A model generated the notes under the pieces. The model was not told the origin of the DNA, searched no databases, and saw only the letters and a list, made by a program, of their open reading frames with translations. The position numbers and the translations under genes were made by a program. DNA of 8,949 nt from SAR324 cluster bacterium (GTDB lineage Bacteria > SAR324 > JACQKK01), in contig JAPUJL010000247.1 of assembly GCA_027296185.1 (NCBI GenBank), positions 1 to 8,949 of the forward strand, read 5' to 3'. The stretch's first letter is position 1. Every line of letters begins with the position of its first letter. Below are positions 1 to 5,695 of the stretch, piece by piece.

Positions 1-1
1 C

Positions 2-745
2 CGGCCGGTCCTGCTCGAGCCGGAGCATTTTCCGGTGCAGGTCTTCGAGAGCTCTGTCGGGCAGAAGCAGCGATTCGTCCTGGAAGTCACGATGCCCAAT
101 TCCGAGCTGGGCGCCGGGGTCTCAAGCCTCGGTCCGGTGGAGTACCTGAACTCGATTCATGCGCGGGCCGACCTGCGTCACCAGAAGCGGATTCTGCTCC
201 AGGCCCAGATCAGCCCGGAGGTGTTGGAATTTCCGCCCGAAATCGCGGTGGAAGGCAACTCCGTCCTGGTCAAATTTCTGAAAGTGGTGGACCAGACCGT
301 GCTGTCGCGCCGGGCGCTGCTGATCGCCAACCTCCGCCGGCAGCAGGAACTCCTCCTCGCCCGCCGCATGACCGACGAGCAGCGGCGCAAGCGGCGGGAG
401 TACATCGTGTCCTTCGAGGCGGGATTCGCACAGATGGATAAGGCCCGCTCCGAGGCGGGATTCGACACCAAGATCACCCTGCTCACCACGGCGCTCGCCA
501 ATTTCCGGGAGGCGGGACTCAGCGCCACCACGGACGAGGAATTGCAGGATTCGCTGCGGCAGCGGAACGCCCTGCGCGACCGCATTCCGCTGATGATTGC
601 CGATCACGTGCGTGCCCGGATGGCCCAACCGCCGATTCTGGATCGCGTGCGGTTGCGGCAACATATCGGCACCGCCGCGGCGCTTACCCGGGATCTGGAT
701 GTGCTGCGCGTCTTGCGGGAGTTTCTGCGCCGCTTGGAGCCCTGA
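2..745 (+). CDS. Unrecognised protein, 5' end outside the window
   Basis: I do not recognise this family. The frame is open from the left edge to a TGA at 743-745, so the gene probably begins upstream. A GTG at 35, with GGAG nine bases before it, is a possible but weaker start, giving 236 residues. From the GTG start, the first 100 or so residues alternate hydrophobic and polar positions in a way that suggests beta strands. The rest is rich in Arg, Leu, Glu and Gln and looks helical, including a strongly basic stretch near residues 105-120 (ARRMTDEQRRKRRE). There is no signal peptide in the visible part, no membrane segment, and no cysteine cluster. The basic helical half could bind nucleic acid or a partner protein, but that is inference only. 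The next gene lies 209 bases downstream on the same strand behind its own candidate promoter, so the two are probably not one operon. Confidence 0.72.
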   Translation, partial: RPVLLEPEHFPVQVFESSVGQKQRFVLEVTMPNSELGAGVSSLGPVEYLNSIHARADLRHQKRILLQAQISPEVLEFPPEIAVEGNSVLVKFLKVVDQTVLSRRALLIANLRRQQELLLARRMTDEQRRKRREYIVSFEAGFAQMDKARSEAGFDTKITLLTTALANFREAGLSATTDEELQDSLRQRNALRDRIPLMIADHVRARMAQPPILDRVRLRQHIGTAAALTRDLDVLRVLREFLRRLEP

Positions 746-834
746 CCGCCCTCCCGCGGCTTTCGATCTTCCTTGCCGCTTCCCCGGCGGTGGCGTACCC
801 ATCGTGTTCGCGGCCGCCGATTTTCCCGCTGTAA

Positions 835-842
835 TTTTTTTT
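835..842 (+). terminator. T8 run, weak terminator candidate
   Basis: Eight consecutive T residues lie 90 bases after the stop of the first gene. They are preceded by GC-rich sequence that can form only a weak hairpin (GCGG at 810-813 with CCGC at 826-829, loop of 12). The T run is the best U tract in the window, but the stem is poor. The same AT-rich stretch may instead act as an upstream element for the promoter at 863-891. Confidence 0.28.
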
Positions 843-862
843 CAGATTTGTTGGATAGGGGC

Positions 863-891
863 TTGACTCCGCCGCCCGGCGGGACTAGCTT
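863..891 (+). promoter_or_regulatory. Candidate sigma70 promoter of the recombinase-like gene
   Basis: TTGACT (863-868, five of six consensus matches) is followed by exactly 17 bases and TAGCTT (886-891, three of six). AT-rich sequence precedes the -35 box. The spacer holds an inverted repeat, CCGCC (869-873) with GGCGG (878-882), where a regulator could sit between the two boxes. The predicted transcript would start near 898, giving a leader of about 57 bases before the GTG at 955. The -10 box is weak, so a repressor- or activator-controlled promoter is as likely as a constitutive one. Confidence 0.4.
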
Positions 892-910
892 CAGAAAAGG
901 GGGATTTTTT

Positions 911-925
911 CCTACCTCGGGTAGG
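911..925. promoter_or_regulatory. Perfect 6-bp inverted repeat, possible operator
   Basis: CCTACC (911-916) and GGTAGG (920-925) form a perfect inverted repeat around a three-base centre. It lies 20 to 35 bases downstream of the candidate -10 box and 30 bases before the preferred GTG start. That position suits a repressor site or a short leader hairpin. Autoregulation by the encoded recombinase-like protein is a hypothesis, since resolvases commonly bind next to their own genes. Confidence 0.3.
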
Positions 926-954
926 TAGACAGTGGGACTGTGCGAGAGACCGCC

Positions 955-1656
955 GTGAAAGCGATCGGATATGCGTCGATAAACACGCTGAACCCGCACC
1001 CGGATCGCCTGAATCTGGAAGATCAGGAGAGGATGATTCGGGAGTACGCGGCGCAGCAGGGTATGGAATTGATCGATGTGTACTCGGAAGTAAAGAGTAC
1101 CAATAACGATCTGCGCCATCCGAAGTTGGCACAAATGATGAGCTTGGCAGCCGAGGGCGATATCGACACGGTGATCATCGCACGGCTCGATCGGCTGACG
1201 CGCAACATCCGCTATCTCAATGCGATCGTCGGGGAGATTTGCGGACAATATGGCGTCGATCTTATTTCGATCGAGGAAGGCCTGAATACCTCCGCCGATA
1301 GCGGGCGGATGGCGATCAACATGATCGACATCTTCACCAAGTGGGATACCAAGCGGATTTCCGACCGCACCCGGGAAATCATCGCGCGCAAGCGGGAACG
1401 GGGCGAGCGCGTCGGCCATGCGCCCTTCGGGTTCACCTATCAGAACAAATTGCTGGTCGAGGTCCCCGCGGAGCAGAAGACGATGCGTTTGATCTGCAGG
1501 AAACGGGATTCGGGACTGAGTTACCACAAGATCGCCCGGATGCTGAACGAGGAGCACATCGTCTCGAAGCGGGGCGGAATCTGGTATGCGGAAACGGTGA
1601 AGACCGTCTATCAGAGCCAGCAGAAAAAAGAGCGGCAGGCCGCCGCGACCGGATAG
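955..1656 (+). CDS. Serine recombinase (resolvase/invertase) family protein with altered active site
   Basis: The 233-residue product has the resolvase N-terminal domain (about residues 2-145) and a recombinase-type helical DNA-binding region (about 146-215). Family hallmarks are present: KAIGYA at the start, LEDQ (21-24), ARLDRLTR (76-83, holding the equivalents of gamma-delta Arg68 and Arg71), an Arg45 equivalent at 54 in LRHPKL, the long helix with ISDRT (135-139), GHAPFGF (154-160) and a final W-containing helix. With the GTG at 955 as start, numbering matches gamma-delta resolvase. The usual YARVST motif is YASINT here, so Ser10 is Asn and Arg8 is Ser. The FAEFER segment is FTKWDT, so the Arg125 equivalent is Thr132. 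In this family Ser10 is the nucleophile that attacks DNA, so cleavage is unlikely. A DNA-binding or regulatory role is inferred. An alternative GTG at 940 adds five residues but has a poorer ribosome site. No target sites or transposon genes are visible nearby. Confidence 0.88.
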   Translation: MKAIGYASINTLNPHPDRLNLEDQERMIREYAAQQGMELIDVYSEVKSTNNDLRHPKLAQMMSLAAEGDIDTVIIARLDRLTRNIRYLNAIVGEICGQYGVDLISIEEGLNTSADSGRMAINMIDIFTKWDTKRISDRTREIIARKRERGERVGHAPFGFTYQNKLLVEVPAEQKTMRLICRKRDSGLSYHKIARMLNEEHIVSKRGGIWYAETVKTVYQSQQKKERQAAATG

Positions 1657-1663
1657 TTTCCCT

Positions 1664-1692
1664 CCGCCGGCCCGGTTCGGGTTGCCGGGCGG
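1664..1692 (+). terminator. Bulged GC-rich hairpin after the recombinase-like gene
   Basis: CCGCC (1664-1668) pairs with GGCGG (1688-1692), and GGC (1669-1671) with GCC (1684-1686), with G1687 bulged. The hairpin starts eight bases after the stop codon. There is no clean U tract, only a mixed T-rich stretch around 1698-1713, so function as a terminator is uncertain. Confidence 0.35.
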
Positions 1693-1710
1693 CGCGATTC
1701 TCCCTATTAT
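1682..1710 (+). promoter_or_regulatory. Candidate sigma70 promoter upstream of the DUF3179 gene
   Basis: TTGCCG (1682-1687, four of six matches) is followed by 17 bases and TATTAT (1705-1710, five of six). A start near 1717 would leave a leader of about 250 bases before the ATG at 1970. The -35 box overlaps the 3' arm of the recombinase terminator-like hairpin. The spacing and the -10 box are good, but no transcript evidence is available. Confidence 0.32.
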
Positions 1711-1969
1711 TCCTAGCCAGTTCGGGCGTTCGCCGATGGTGGGCCAGTTCCGCCCGCGGCGTCGTAGCGCGGTGCTGCTGTGCGGTGCCGTTATCGGCCC
1801 GGCGCGGGGGCTCTTGGCCGGCCGCATCAACTGGCCCGGCGATGGCTGAGCGACTGGCGCCGATAGGGGGCGGAATGCTCTGTGTCTGCGGCTACTGCAT
1901 TTCCCTGGGGGCGCGGGGAAAATTGATCGATTAATCTCTGCACCGCACCGCGATGACAGGAGCCGACCG

Positions 1970-3112
1970 ATGAAACCGATTTGTTCCATTCTAGGCGTGT
2001 TGGCCTGCGTCTGGGCGCTTGCCGTGTCTCCGGCCCTTGCCCAGCAATCGGCGCAAGCGAGAATCGATCTTTGGAAAATGGGGGAATGGAAGAACACGGA
2101 TTTCTCCAAGGTCGCGATCGATTTGCGCGAGATCGTATCCGGCGGCCCCCCGCGGGACGGCATTCCCCCCATCGACCGCCCGTCGTTCGAAACGGTGGAT
2201 GAGGCCTCCGGCTGGCTCGATCCCACCGAGCCGGTGATCGTCTACGAGGAGCAAGGCGACGCGCGGGCCTATCCGCTGCAGATCCTCATCTGGCACGAGA
2301 TCGTCAACGACGTGGTCGCCGGCCGGCCGGTGGTGGTGACGTTCTGCCCGCTGTGCAACAGCGCCCTGGTCTTCGACCGGCGGGTGGATGGCGAAGTGCT
2401 GGATTTCGGCACCACCGGCAAGGTCCGGCACAGCGACCTGGTGATGTGGGACCGGCAGACGGAATCGTGGTGGCAGCAGCTCACGGGCGAGGGGATCGTA
2501 GGCACCCACGCCGGCAAGAAACTCACCTTCCTGTCCGCGCCGCTGGTTGCCTACGAAACATTCCGCCGGGCCTTCCCGGAAGGACAGGTGCTCTCGAAAG
2601 ACACCGGCTTCGCCCGGCCCTACGGCAACAACCCCTACGTGGCTTACGACGCGCCCGGCGGCCGCCCCTTCCTCTACCGCGGCGAGATCGATCCGCGGTT
2701 GGCGCCCATGGAACGGGTCGTCACGGTGGAGAGCGGAGGGTGGGCCAGAGCCTATCCCTATGCGCTGCTGGCCAAGGAGGGCGTGGTCCAGGACAGCCTG
2801 AACGGTTCCGAGCTCGTCGTGTTTCATCAACCCGGTGCGCGCTCGGCCCTGGACCGGAGCCAGATCGCCGCATCGCGGGACGTTGGGGCCGTGGGTGTGT
2901 TCAGGCGCGAGCTGGAAGGCCGCATGTTGAGCTTCCGGCGGGTCGAGGGGGGGTTCGAGGATCGGGAGACCGGCAGCCGTTGGAATCTGCTCGGCCGTGC
3001 GGTGGCGGGTCCGTTGCAGGGCAAGCGGCTGGAACCGATCGTCCATGCCAACCACTTCGCGTTCGCGTGGTTCGCCTTCCGTCCCGACAGCACCCTCTGG
3101 GACGGCAGCTAG
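1970..3112 (+). CDS. Secreted DUF3179 domain-containing protein
   Basis: This complete 380-residue protein begins with a Sec signal peptide: a Lys at position 2, a hydrophobic core at about 4-20, and an ALA-Q cleavage site after residue 24. The mature protein is therefore predicted to be periplasmic or exported. The rest matches the DUF3179 family by pattern. It has VIVYEEQGDARAYPLQIL (89-106), the CxxC motif FCPLCNSALVFDR (125-137), DFGTTGKVRHSDLVMWD (145-161), ESWWQQ (165-170) and a C-terminal NHFAFAWFAF (361-370). The biochemical role of DUF3179 is not established. The paired cysteines 126 and 129 could bind metal or undergo redox chemistry, but that is inference. AGGAG at 1958-1962, seven bases before the ATG, supports the start. 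The neighbours are unrelated, and the SPOR gene downstream converges on it, so it appears to be transcribed alone. The call rests on conserved motifs and full length. Confidence 0.9.
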   Translation: MKPICSILGVLACVWALAVSPALAQQSAQARIDLWKMGEWKNTDFSKVAIDLREIVSGGPPRDGIPPIDRPSFETVDEASGWLDPTEPVIVYEEQGDARAYPLQILIWHEIVNDVVAGRPVVVTFCPLCNSALVFDRRVDGEVLDFGTTGKVRHSDLVMWDRQTESWWQQLTGEGIVGTHAGKKLTFLSAPLVAYETFRRAFPEGQVLSKDTGFARPYGNNPYVAYDAPGGRPFLYRGEIDPRLAPMERVVTVESGGWARAYPYALLAKEGVVQDSLNGSELVVFHQPGARSALDRSQIAASRDVGAVGVFRRELEGRMLSFRRVEGGFEDRETGSRWNLLGRAVAGPLQGKRLEPIVHANHFAFAWFAFRPDSTLWDGS

Positions 3113-3202
3113 CTCCCCCATCAGGAAACCATTCCGGCGGAAACCCCCGCGAGACAAGCGCTCCCCGCCGCAACACCACGGGCACCGGGCTTCGGGCGCA
3201 TT

Positions 3203-3221
3203 TCCCGGCGGCGCGCCGGGA
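3203..3221. terminator. 7-bp perfect hairpin between convergent genes
   Basis: TCCCGGC (3203-3209) and GCCGGGA (3215-3221) form a perfect stem around a five-base loop. It lies in the 195-base gap between the DUF3179 gene and the convergent SPOR gene, 90 bases after the DUF3179 stop. Neither side has a U tract, so it is only a candidate end-of-transcript structure. Confidence 0.3.
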
Positions 3222-3279
3222 GATCCACCTAGCCCGGATTTTCCAGTGAAGGAAGGACCGGCGGCGCGGTTGAGAGCAC

Positions 3280-3305
3280 CGCCCGGCGCGGCTATGCCCC
3301 GGGCG
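3280..3305 (-). terminator. Hairpin directly after the SPOR gene
   Basis: CGCCCGG (3280-3286) pairs with CCGGGCG (3299-3305), and inside it GGC (3290-3292) pairs with GCC (3296-3298), leaving a three-base bulge. It begins two bases beyond the SPOR stop codon (3308-3310) on the minus strand. No U tract follows. Confidence 0.35.
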
Positions 3306-3307
3306 CG

Positions 3308-4060
3308 CTACAGTTGCACGATCTGGGGAGATTCCAGTTTCGCCCGCCGCTGCAGGTTCGACCGCAGCCGCTCGGCATCGGTCTTGGAGGTCTTGCCGAC
3401 CCGCACGCGGTACCAGGTATTGCGCTGGGTGTCCTGGAACTGATTCAAGTACGCGGAAAAGCCCATCCCCTTCAATCGGTCGACCAGCTTCGCCGCGCTT
3501 TCCCGCTTACGGGAGGAGAACACCTGCACCGTGTACAGCGGTTCGCCATCGATAGCGGGAGGAGCGGCCGCGGCCCGGGCCGGAGGTGGAGCGGGCGCGT
3601 CGCGGGGAGCCTGGGCCGCGGGAGGCGTATTGGCCCGCTCGGCATTCGCCGCTTCCCGGGCGGCCGGTGCGGCGGTGGGCATGGGCACCTCCTCGACCGT
3701 CAATTCGCGCTGGGCGCGAGCCAGAATGTCCCGGGTCTGCTGCGCCGCCTGCTCCTGGGATTCCCAGAGATCCTCCACCAGCGGCGTCTCTTTCATGAGG
3801 GATCGGTTGAACGCCAACTGGTCCGGATCGGCTTGGGGAAGCGCCACGGAATCGCCCGGAGCGGCGGACTGCAACGGGACGGTCGCCACGATCGGGGTGC
3901 GGGAGCCCTCGCCGGCCACCACGCCCATGTAAAAGATGACGAGACCGGTGAGGACGGACAGGCCCAGCGAGACGAGCAAGGTGCGCCCGCCCATCTCGAT
4001 GCGGTAGGTACGGTGGAGCCGCGAGGAGAATGGCTGTGAACGATTGGCCAGCGATACCAT
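3308..4060 (-). CDS. SPOR-domain inner-membrane protein
   Basis: The 250-residue product has a short basic cytoplasmic tail (1-26), one membrane segment (about 27-49, rich in Leu, Val and Gly), a long Ala/Pro-rich periplasmic linker (about 120-172) and a C-terminal SPOR domain (about 174-250). The SPOR region shows the usual opening LYTVQVFSSRKRESA, then a helix with LVDRLKGMGFSAYL, and the paired strand WYRVRVG followed by AERLRSNL. SPOR domains bind glycan strands lacking stem peptides, typically at the division septum. This architecture resembles FtsN or DedD, but I do not assign either name. The start is very well supported: AAGGAGGTGA, complementary to the 16S rRNA end, lies six bases before the ATG. 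The gene stands alone, convergent with the DUF3179 gene and divergent from the FliN-like gene. The loose linker and single membrane anchor fit a cell-wall or division accessory protein. Confidence 0.92.
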   Translation of the reverse strand: MVSLANRSQPFSSRLHRTYRIEMGGRTLLVSLGLSVLTGLVIFYMGVVAGEGSRTPIVATVPLQSAAPGDSVALPQADPDQLAFNRSLMKETPLVEDLWESQEQAAQQTRDILARAQRELTVEEVPMPTAAPAAREAANAERANTPPAAQAPRDAPAPPPARAAAAPPAIDGEPLYTVQVFSSRKRESAAKLVDRLKGMGFSAYLNQFQDTQRNTWYRVRVGKTSKTDAERLRSNLQRRAKLESPQIVQL

Positions 4061-4423
4061 GAGTCACCTCCTTGTGATCAGGTAGCGGACGCGTACACCG
4101 CACCGGCGGGAGACTTGCCCCGGCACCGGTACGGATTTCTGTGGACGAATCCGCGGAACGGCGTCAGCAATAAAATACCGAAATCCCGCCCAATTGACCA
4201 GTTGGAATTGAAGAAAGGCTCCCGACGCTCCCGATGGCCGGCCGGGCTCCGCCACGCCAGCCGCGGTTCCCGCTCCCGGCTGCCCGGCCTCGGATTTTTT
4301 CGCGTGTTCGTTCCGTTTTGGTACGGGTCTTGTTAGTCTTAGAGACGACCTACTACTCCCGGAAAACGGGGCGCCGGATTTGCTCGAACGCCGATCCGTC
4401 ATTCTCCCTTTTGGAGCGTACCC
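4061..4423. other. 363-base divergent intergenic region
   Basis: This region separates the SPOR gene (leftward) from the FliN-like gene (rightward) and should hold both promoters. On the plus strand a sigma54-like -24/-12 element sits at 4319-4334. For the SPOR gene I see only a strong ribosome site (4064-4073), with AT-rich sequence at about 4168-4180 as the likeliest -10 area but no convincing pair of boxes. The middle (about 4215-4300) is GC-rich with several short palindromes and no credible gene. Open frames crossing it lack ribosome sites and family resemblance. Confidence 0.5.
4319..4334 (+). promoter_or_regulatory. Sigma54-like (-24/-12) promoter of the FliN-like gene
   Basis: TGGTACG (4319-4325), four bases, then TTGTT (4330-4334) resembles the consensus TGGCACG-N4-TTGCW. 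The spacing between the two elements is exact. It differs at one C in each element: C to T in the -24 box, and C to T in the -12 GC. It lies about 90 bases upstream of the ATG at 4424. Sigma54 drives flagellar genes in many bacteria, which suits a FliN product. The missing GC at -12 lowers confidence, and no enhancer-binding protein site was identified. Confidence 0.42.
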
Positions 4424-4840
4424 ATGGCTGAAGAGACTGAAGATTCGCCCCCGGCGGAAATCGCCGAAGAAGAGGACGACGAATTATACACGCAGTTGGG
4501 GACCGGCCGGCGGGCGCTGACCCCCCTCGGTGCGGCCCGGGGTCAGGCGGACGACGACCCGGACAATCCCTACCACAAGATCGAATTCATTCACGACATC
4601 CCGCTTAAGCTCAGCGTCGAGATCGGGCAGACGCAGCTTTCCGTCCGGGAGATTCTCGGGCTCCACGTGAACAAGGTCGTGGAGTTCAACAAGGTGGTGG
4701 GGGAGCCGATGGACATCACCGTGAGCGGACGGCTCATGGCCCGCGGCGAGATCGTGGTGGTCAACGAGCGCTATGGGGTGCGGATCAGCGAGGTGACCCG
4801 GCCCGACGAGAGCGGTTCCGTCAGCAGCACCGATTTATAG
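4424..4840 (+). CDS. fliN: FliN-like flagellar motor switch protein
   Basis: The 138-residue protein ends in a SpoA/FliN domain (about residues 55-124). Diagnostic stretches are IPLKLSVEIGQTQLSVREIL (59-78), VVEFNKVVGEPMDITVSG (85-102) and the near-invariant ARGEIVVVNERYGVRISEV (106-124). In flagella FliN forms the lower part of the C-ring with FliM and FliG, binds FliH and acts in switching and export. The SpoA fold is shared with SctQ/YscQ of non-flagellar type III secretion, so that alternative is open. Length fits a normal FliN. The N-terminal 50 residues are strongly acidic (EETED, AEEEDDEL) and probably disordered. GGAG at 4413-4416, seven bases before the ATG, supports the start. No fliM, fliO, fliP or other flagellar gene is adjacent, which is unusual because fliN normally sits in a fli operon. 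A second fliN copy may exist elsewhere in the genome. Confidence 0.9.
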   Translation: MAEETEDSPPAEIAEEEDDELYTQLGTGRRALTPLGAARGQADDDPDNPYHKIEFIHDIPLKLSVEIGQTQLSVREILGLHVNKVVEFNKVVGEPMDITVSGRLMARGEIVVVNERYGVRISEVTRPDESGSVSSTDL

Positions 4841-4876
4841 CCGTTTTTCCCGAGAGCCCCCCTCTCTCCCTTCCAG

Positions 4877-4910
4877 GGCACCGGTTCTCCGGTGCCGAAT
4901 TCCGATTCGG
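4877..4910. terminator. Two adjoining hairpins after the FliN-like gene
   Basis: GGCACCGG (4877-4884) and CCGGTGCC (4889-4896) form a perfect 8-bp stem with a TTCT loop. It is followed at once by CCGAAT (4895-4900) and ATTCGG (4905-4910), a perfect 6-bp stem with a TCCG loop. The two share bases 4895-4896. The structure starts 36 bases after the fliN stop, in the gap before a convergent gene. No U tract follows, so it may end transcription in a Rho-assisted way, protect the mRNA 3' end, or stop transcripts from both sides. Confidence 0.45.
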
Positions 4911-5023
4911 TCCCGCCGGCGAAACATCTGCCGGGCCGGGCCTATCCGCGAAGCGATCCCAGCGGGCACGCCCCATTTCCGTCCGGCCCGTGCCGGGTGG
5001 GCCGCCCGATTCCGTCCGCCAGG

Positions 5024-5040
5024 CCCGCCCGCGCGGCGGG
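5024..5040 (-). terminator. Hairpin after the YbjN-like gene
   Basis: CCCGCC (5024-5029) and GGCGGG (5035-5040) form a perfect stem with a five-base loop, 36 bases beyond the minus-strand stop at 5077. There is no U tract, and the surrounding sequence is so GC-rich that chance pairing is likely. Confidence 0.25.
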
Positions 5041-5076
5041 TTCCGCGGGCCGGGCACGGTGGTGTGAACCGGGGGG

Positions 5077-5595
5077 TCAGCCGAACAAATTATCGATCAC
5101 GCTATCGACGTCGCCCTGCTGCAGCTTTTGCCAGTCCTCGAAGTGCAAGGTGCCGCCGAATTGCGCGGCAAGCTCCGTATCGAGCTCGTCGGCCCGCTCC
5201 TGGAGATAGAACACGTGGCGCTGCAGCACTTCGGTGGAGACCAATTGCAGTTCCAGGGTGTACTTGAGAATGATGTACCAGCGTCCCTCCTGCTCGAGCA
5301 GGCCGAGGGTTTCCAGCCGCTGCAGGTTGTCGTAGGCCAGCAGGTACCGGTAGAGCGGCTCGGACGGCTGAACGTCCGACACCAGTACGGAATAGATGCT
5401 CACGTTGTTCAGCTCGGGGTTGATGCGCATGGCGACCTGCGCCGAGCCCCGCCGCCAGGTCATCAGATCCGGGCGGATCAGATGGGGGTCCACCACATTC
5501 GCCTCGCACAGCGAATCCCACAACGTTCGGTAAAGACCGCGGGCGTGCGCTTCGTCGTAGGCGGGGTGTATCTCGAGTGTGTCTTCCCTGGCCAT
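5077..5595 (-). CDS. YbjN / type III secretion chaperone-like protein
   Basis: The 172-residue product has no signal peptide or membrane segment and appears cytoplasmic. Its pattern resembles the YbjN family and the related CesT/type III chaperone fold. An N-terminal helix is followed by beta strands with basic and polar turns (TWRRGSAQVAMRIN, NNVSIYSVLV). Then come a central helix (YRYLLAYDNLQRLETLGLLE), a further strand pair (GRWYIILKYTLEL), and a long C-terminal helix beginning STEVLQRHVFYLQERADEL and leading to FGG. Such proteins bind partner or secreted proteins, but no substrate can be named. The preferred start is the ATG at 5595, because TAGGG lies six bases upstream. A second ATG at 5601 would add two residues but has its purine-rich stretch directly against the start codon. 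It converges on the fliN-like gene, with 236 bases between. The assignment is from pattern only and should be treated as tentative. Confidence 0.7.
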   Translation of the reverse strand: MAREDTLEIHPAYDEAHARGLYRTLWDSLCEANVVDPHLIRPDLMTWRRGSAQVAMRINPELNNVSIYSVLVSDVQPSEPLYRYLLAYDNLQRLETLGLLEQEGRWYIILKYTLELQLVSTEVLQRHVFYLQERADELDTELAAQFGGTLHFEDWQKLQQGDVDSVIDNLFG

Positions 5596-5695
5596 CGTCA
5601 TCCCTATTGTTCGATTGTGGTTGCTCCTATTCGAAATTTAACGCGGGCCGGACGAAATGGTTACATGCCGCGGCCCCGATCCGGCTTTGGGCTCG

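Larger units (their letters stand above)
1657..1969. other. 313-base gap without a convincing gene
   Basis: This region separates the recombinase-like gene from the DUF3179 gene. It holds the bulged hairpin at 1664-1692, a sigma70-like promoter candidate at 1682-1710, and an imperfect AT-rich palindrome around 1922-1935 (ATTGATC/GATTAAT). Two tiny open frames exist: 37 codons from the ATG at 1736 and 30 codons from 1842. Neither has a credible ribosome binding site. The long stretch before the DUF3179 start could be a structured leader, but I cannot match it to a known riboswitch. Confidence 0.5.

Noticed and set aside
955..1656. Intact transposon or integrative element around the recombinase-like gene
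   Set aside because: I see no terminal inverted repeats, target duplications, transposase or attachment sites in the window, and the protein itself lacks its nucleophile.
1736..1849. 37-codon frame with basic start and hydrophobic middle
   Set aside because: No ribosome binding site precedes the ATG, and the region is better explained as a leader or spacer. Kept only as a remote possibility.
1842..1934. 30-codon frame containing CVCGYC
   Set aside because: The cysteine pattern is eye-catching, but there is no ribosome binding site and the frame simply continues an antisense-like shadow of the upstream gene.
1970..2041. Possible lipoprotein signal (VLAC at residues 10-13) in the DUF3179 protein
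   Set aside because: The hydrophobic segment before the cysteine is too short, and an ALA-Q signal peptidase I site follows at residue 24.
604..2226. 540-codon open frame on the minus strand opposite three plus-strand features
   Set aside because: It is a high-GC shadow frame. The recombinase and DUF3179 genes opposite it have clear family motifs, while this frame has no recognisable motif and is Pro/Arg/Gly-rich.
4160..4185. Minus-strand sigma54-like TTGCT with a GG upstream, before the SPOR gene
   Set aside because: The spacing between GG and GC is one base short, and sigma54 spacing is strict.
4330..4356. Sigma70 reading TTGTTA with TACTAC before fliN
   Set aside because: A spacing of 15 and weak boxes make it poorer than the -24/-12 reading.
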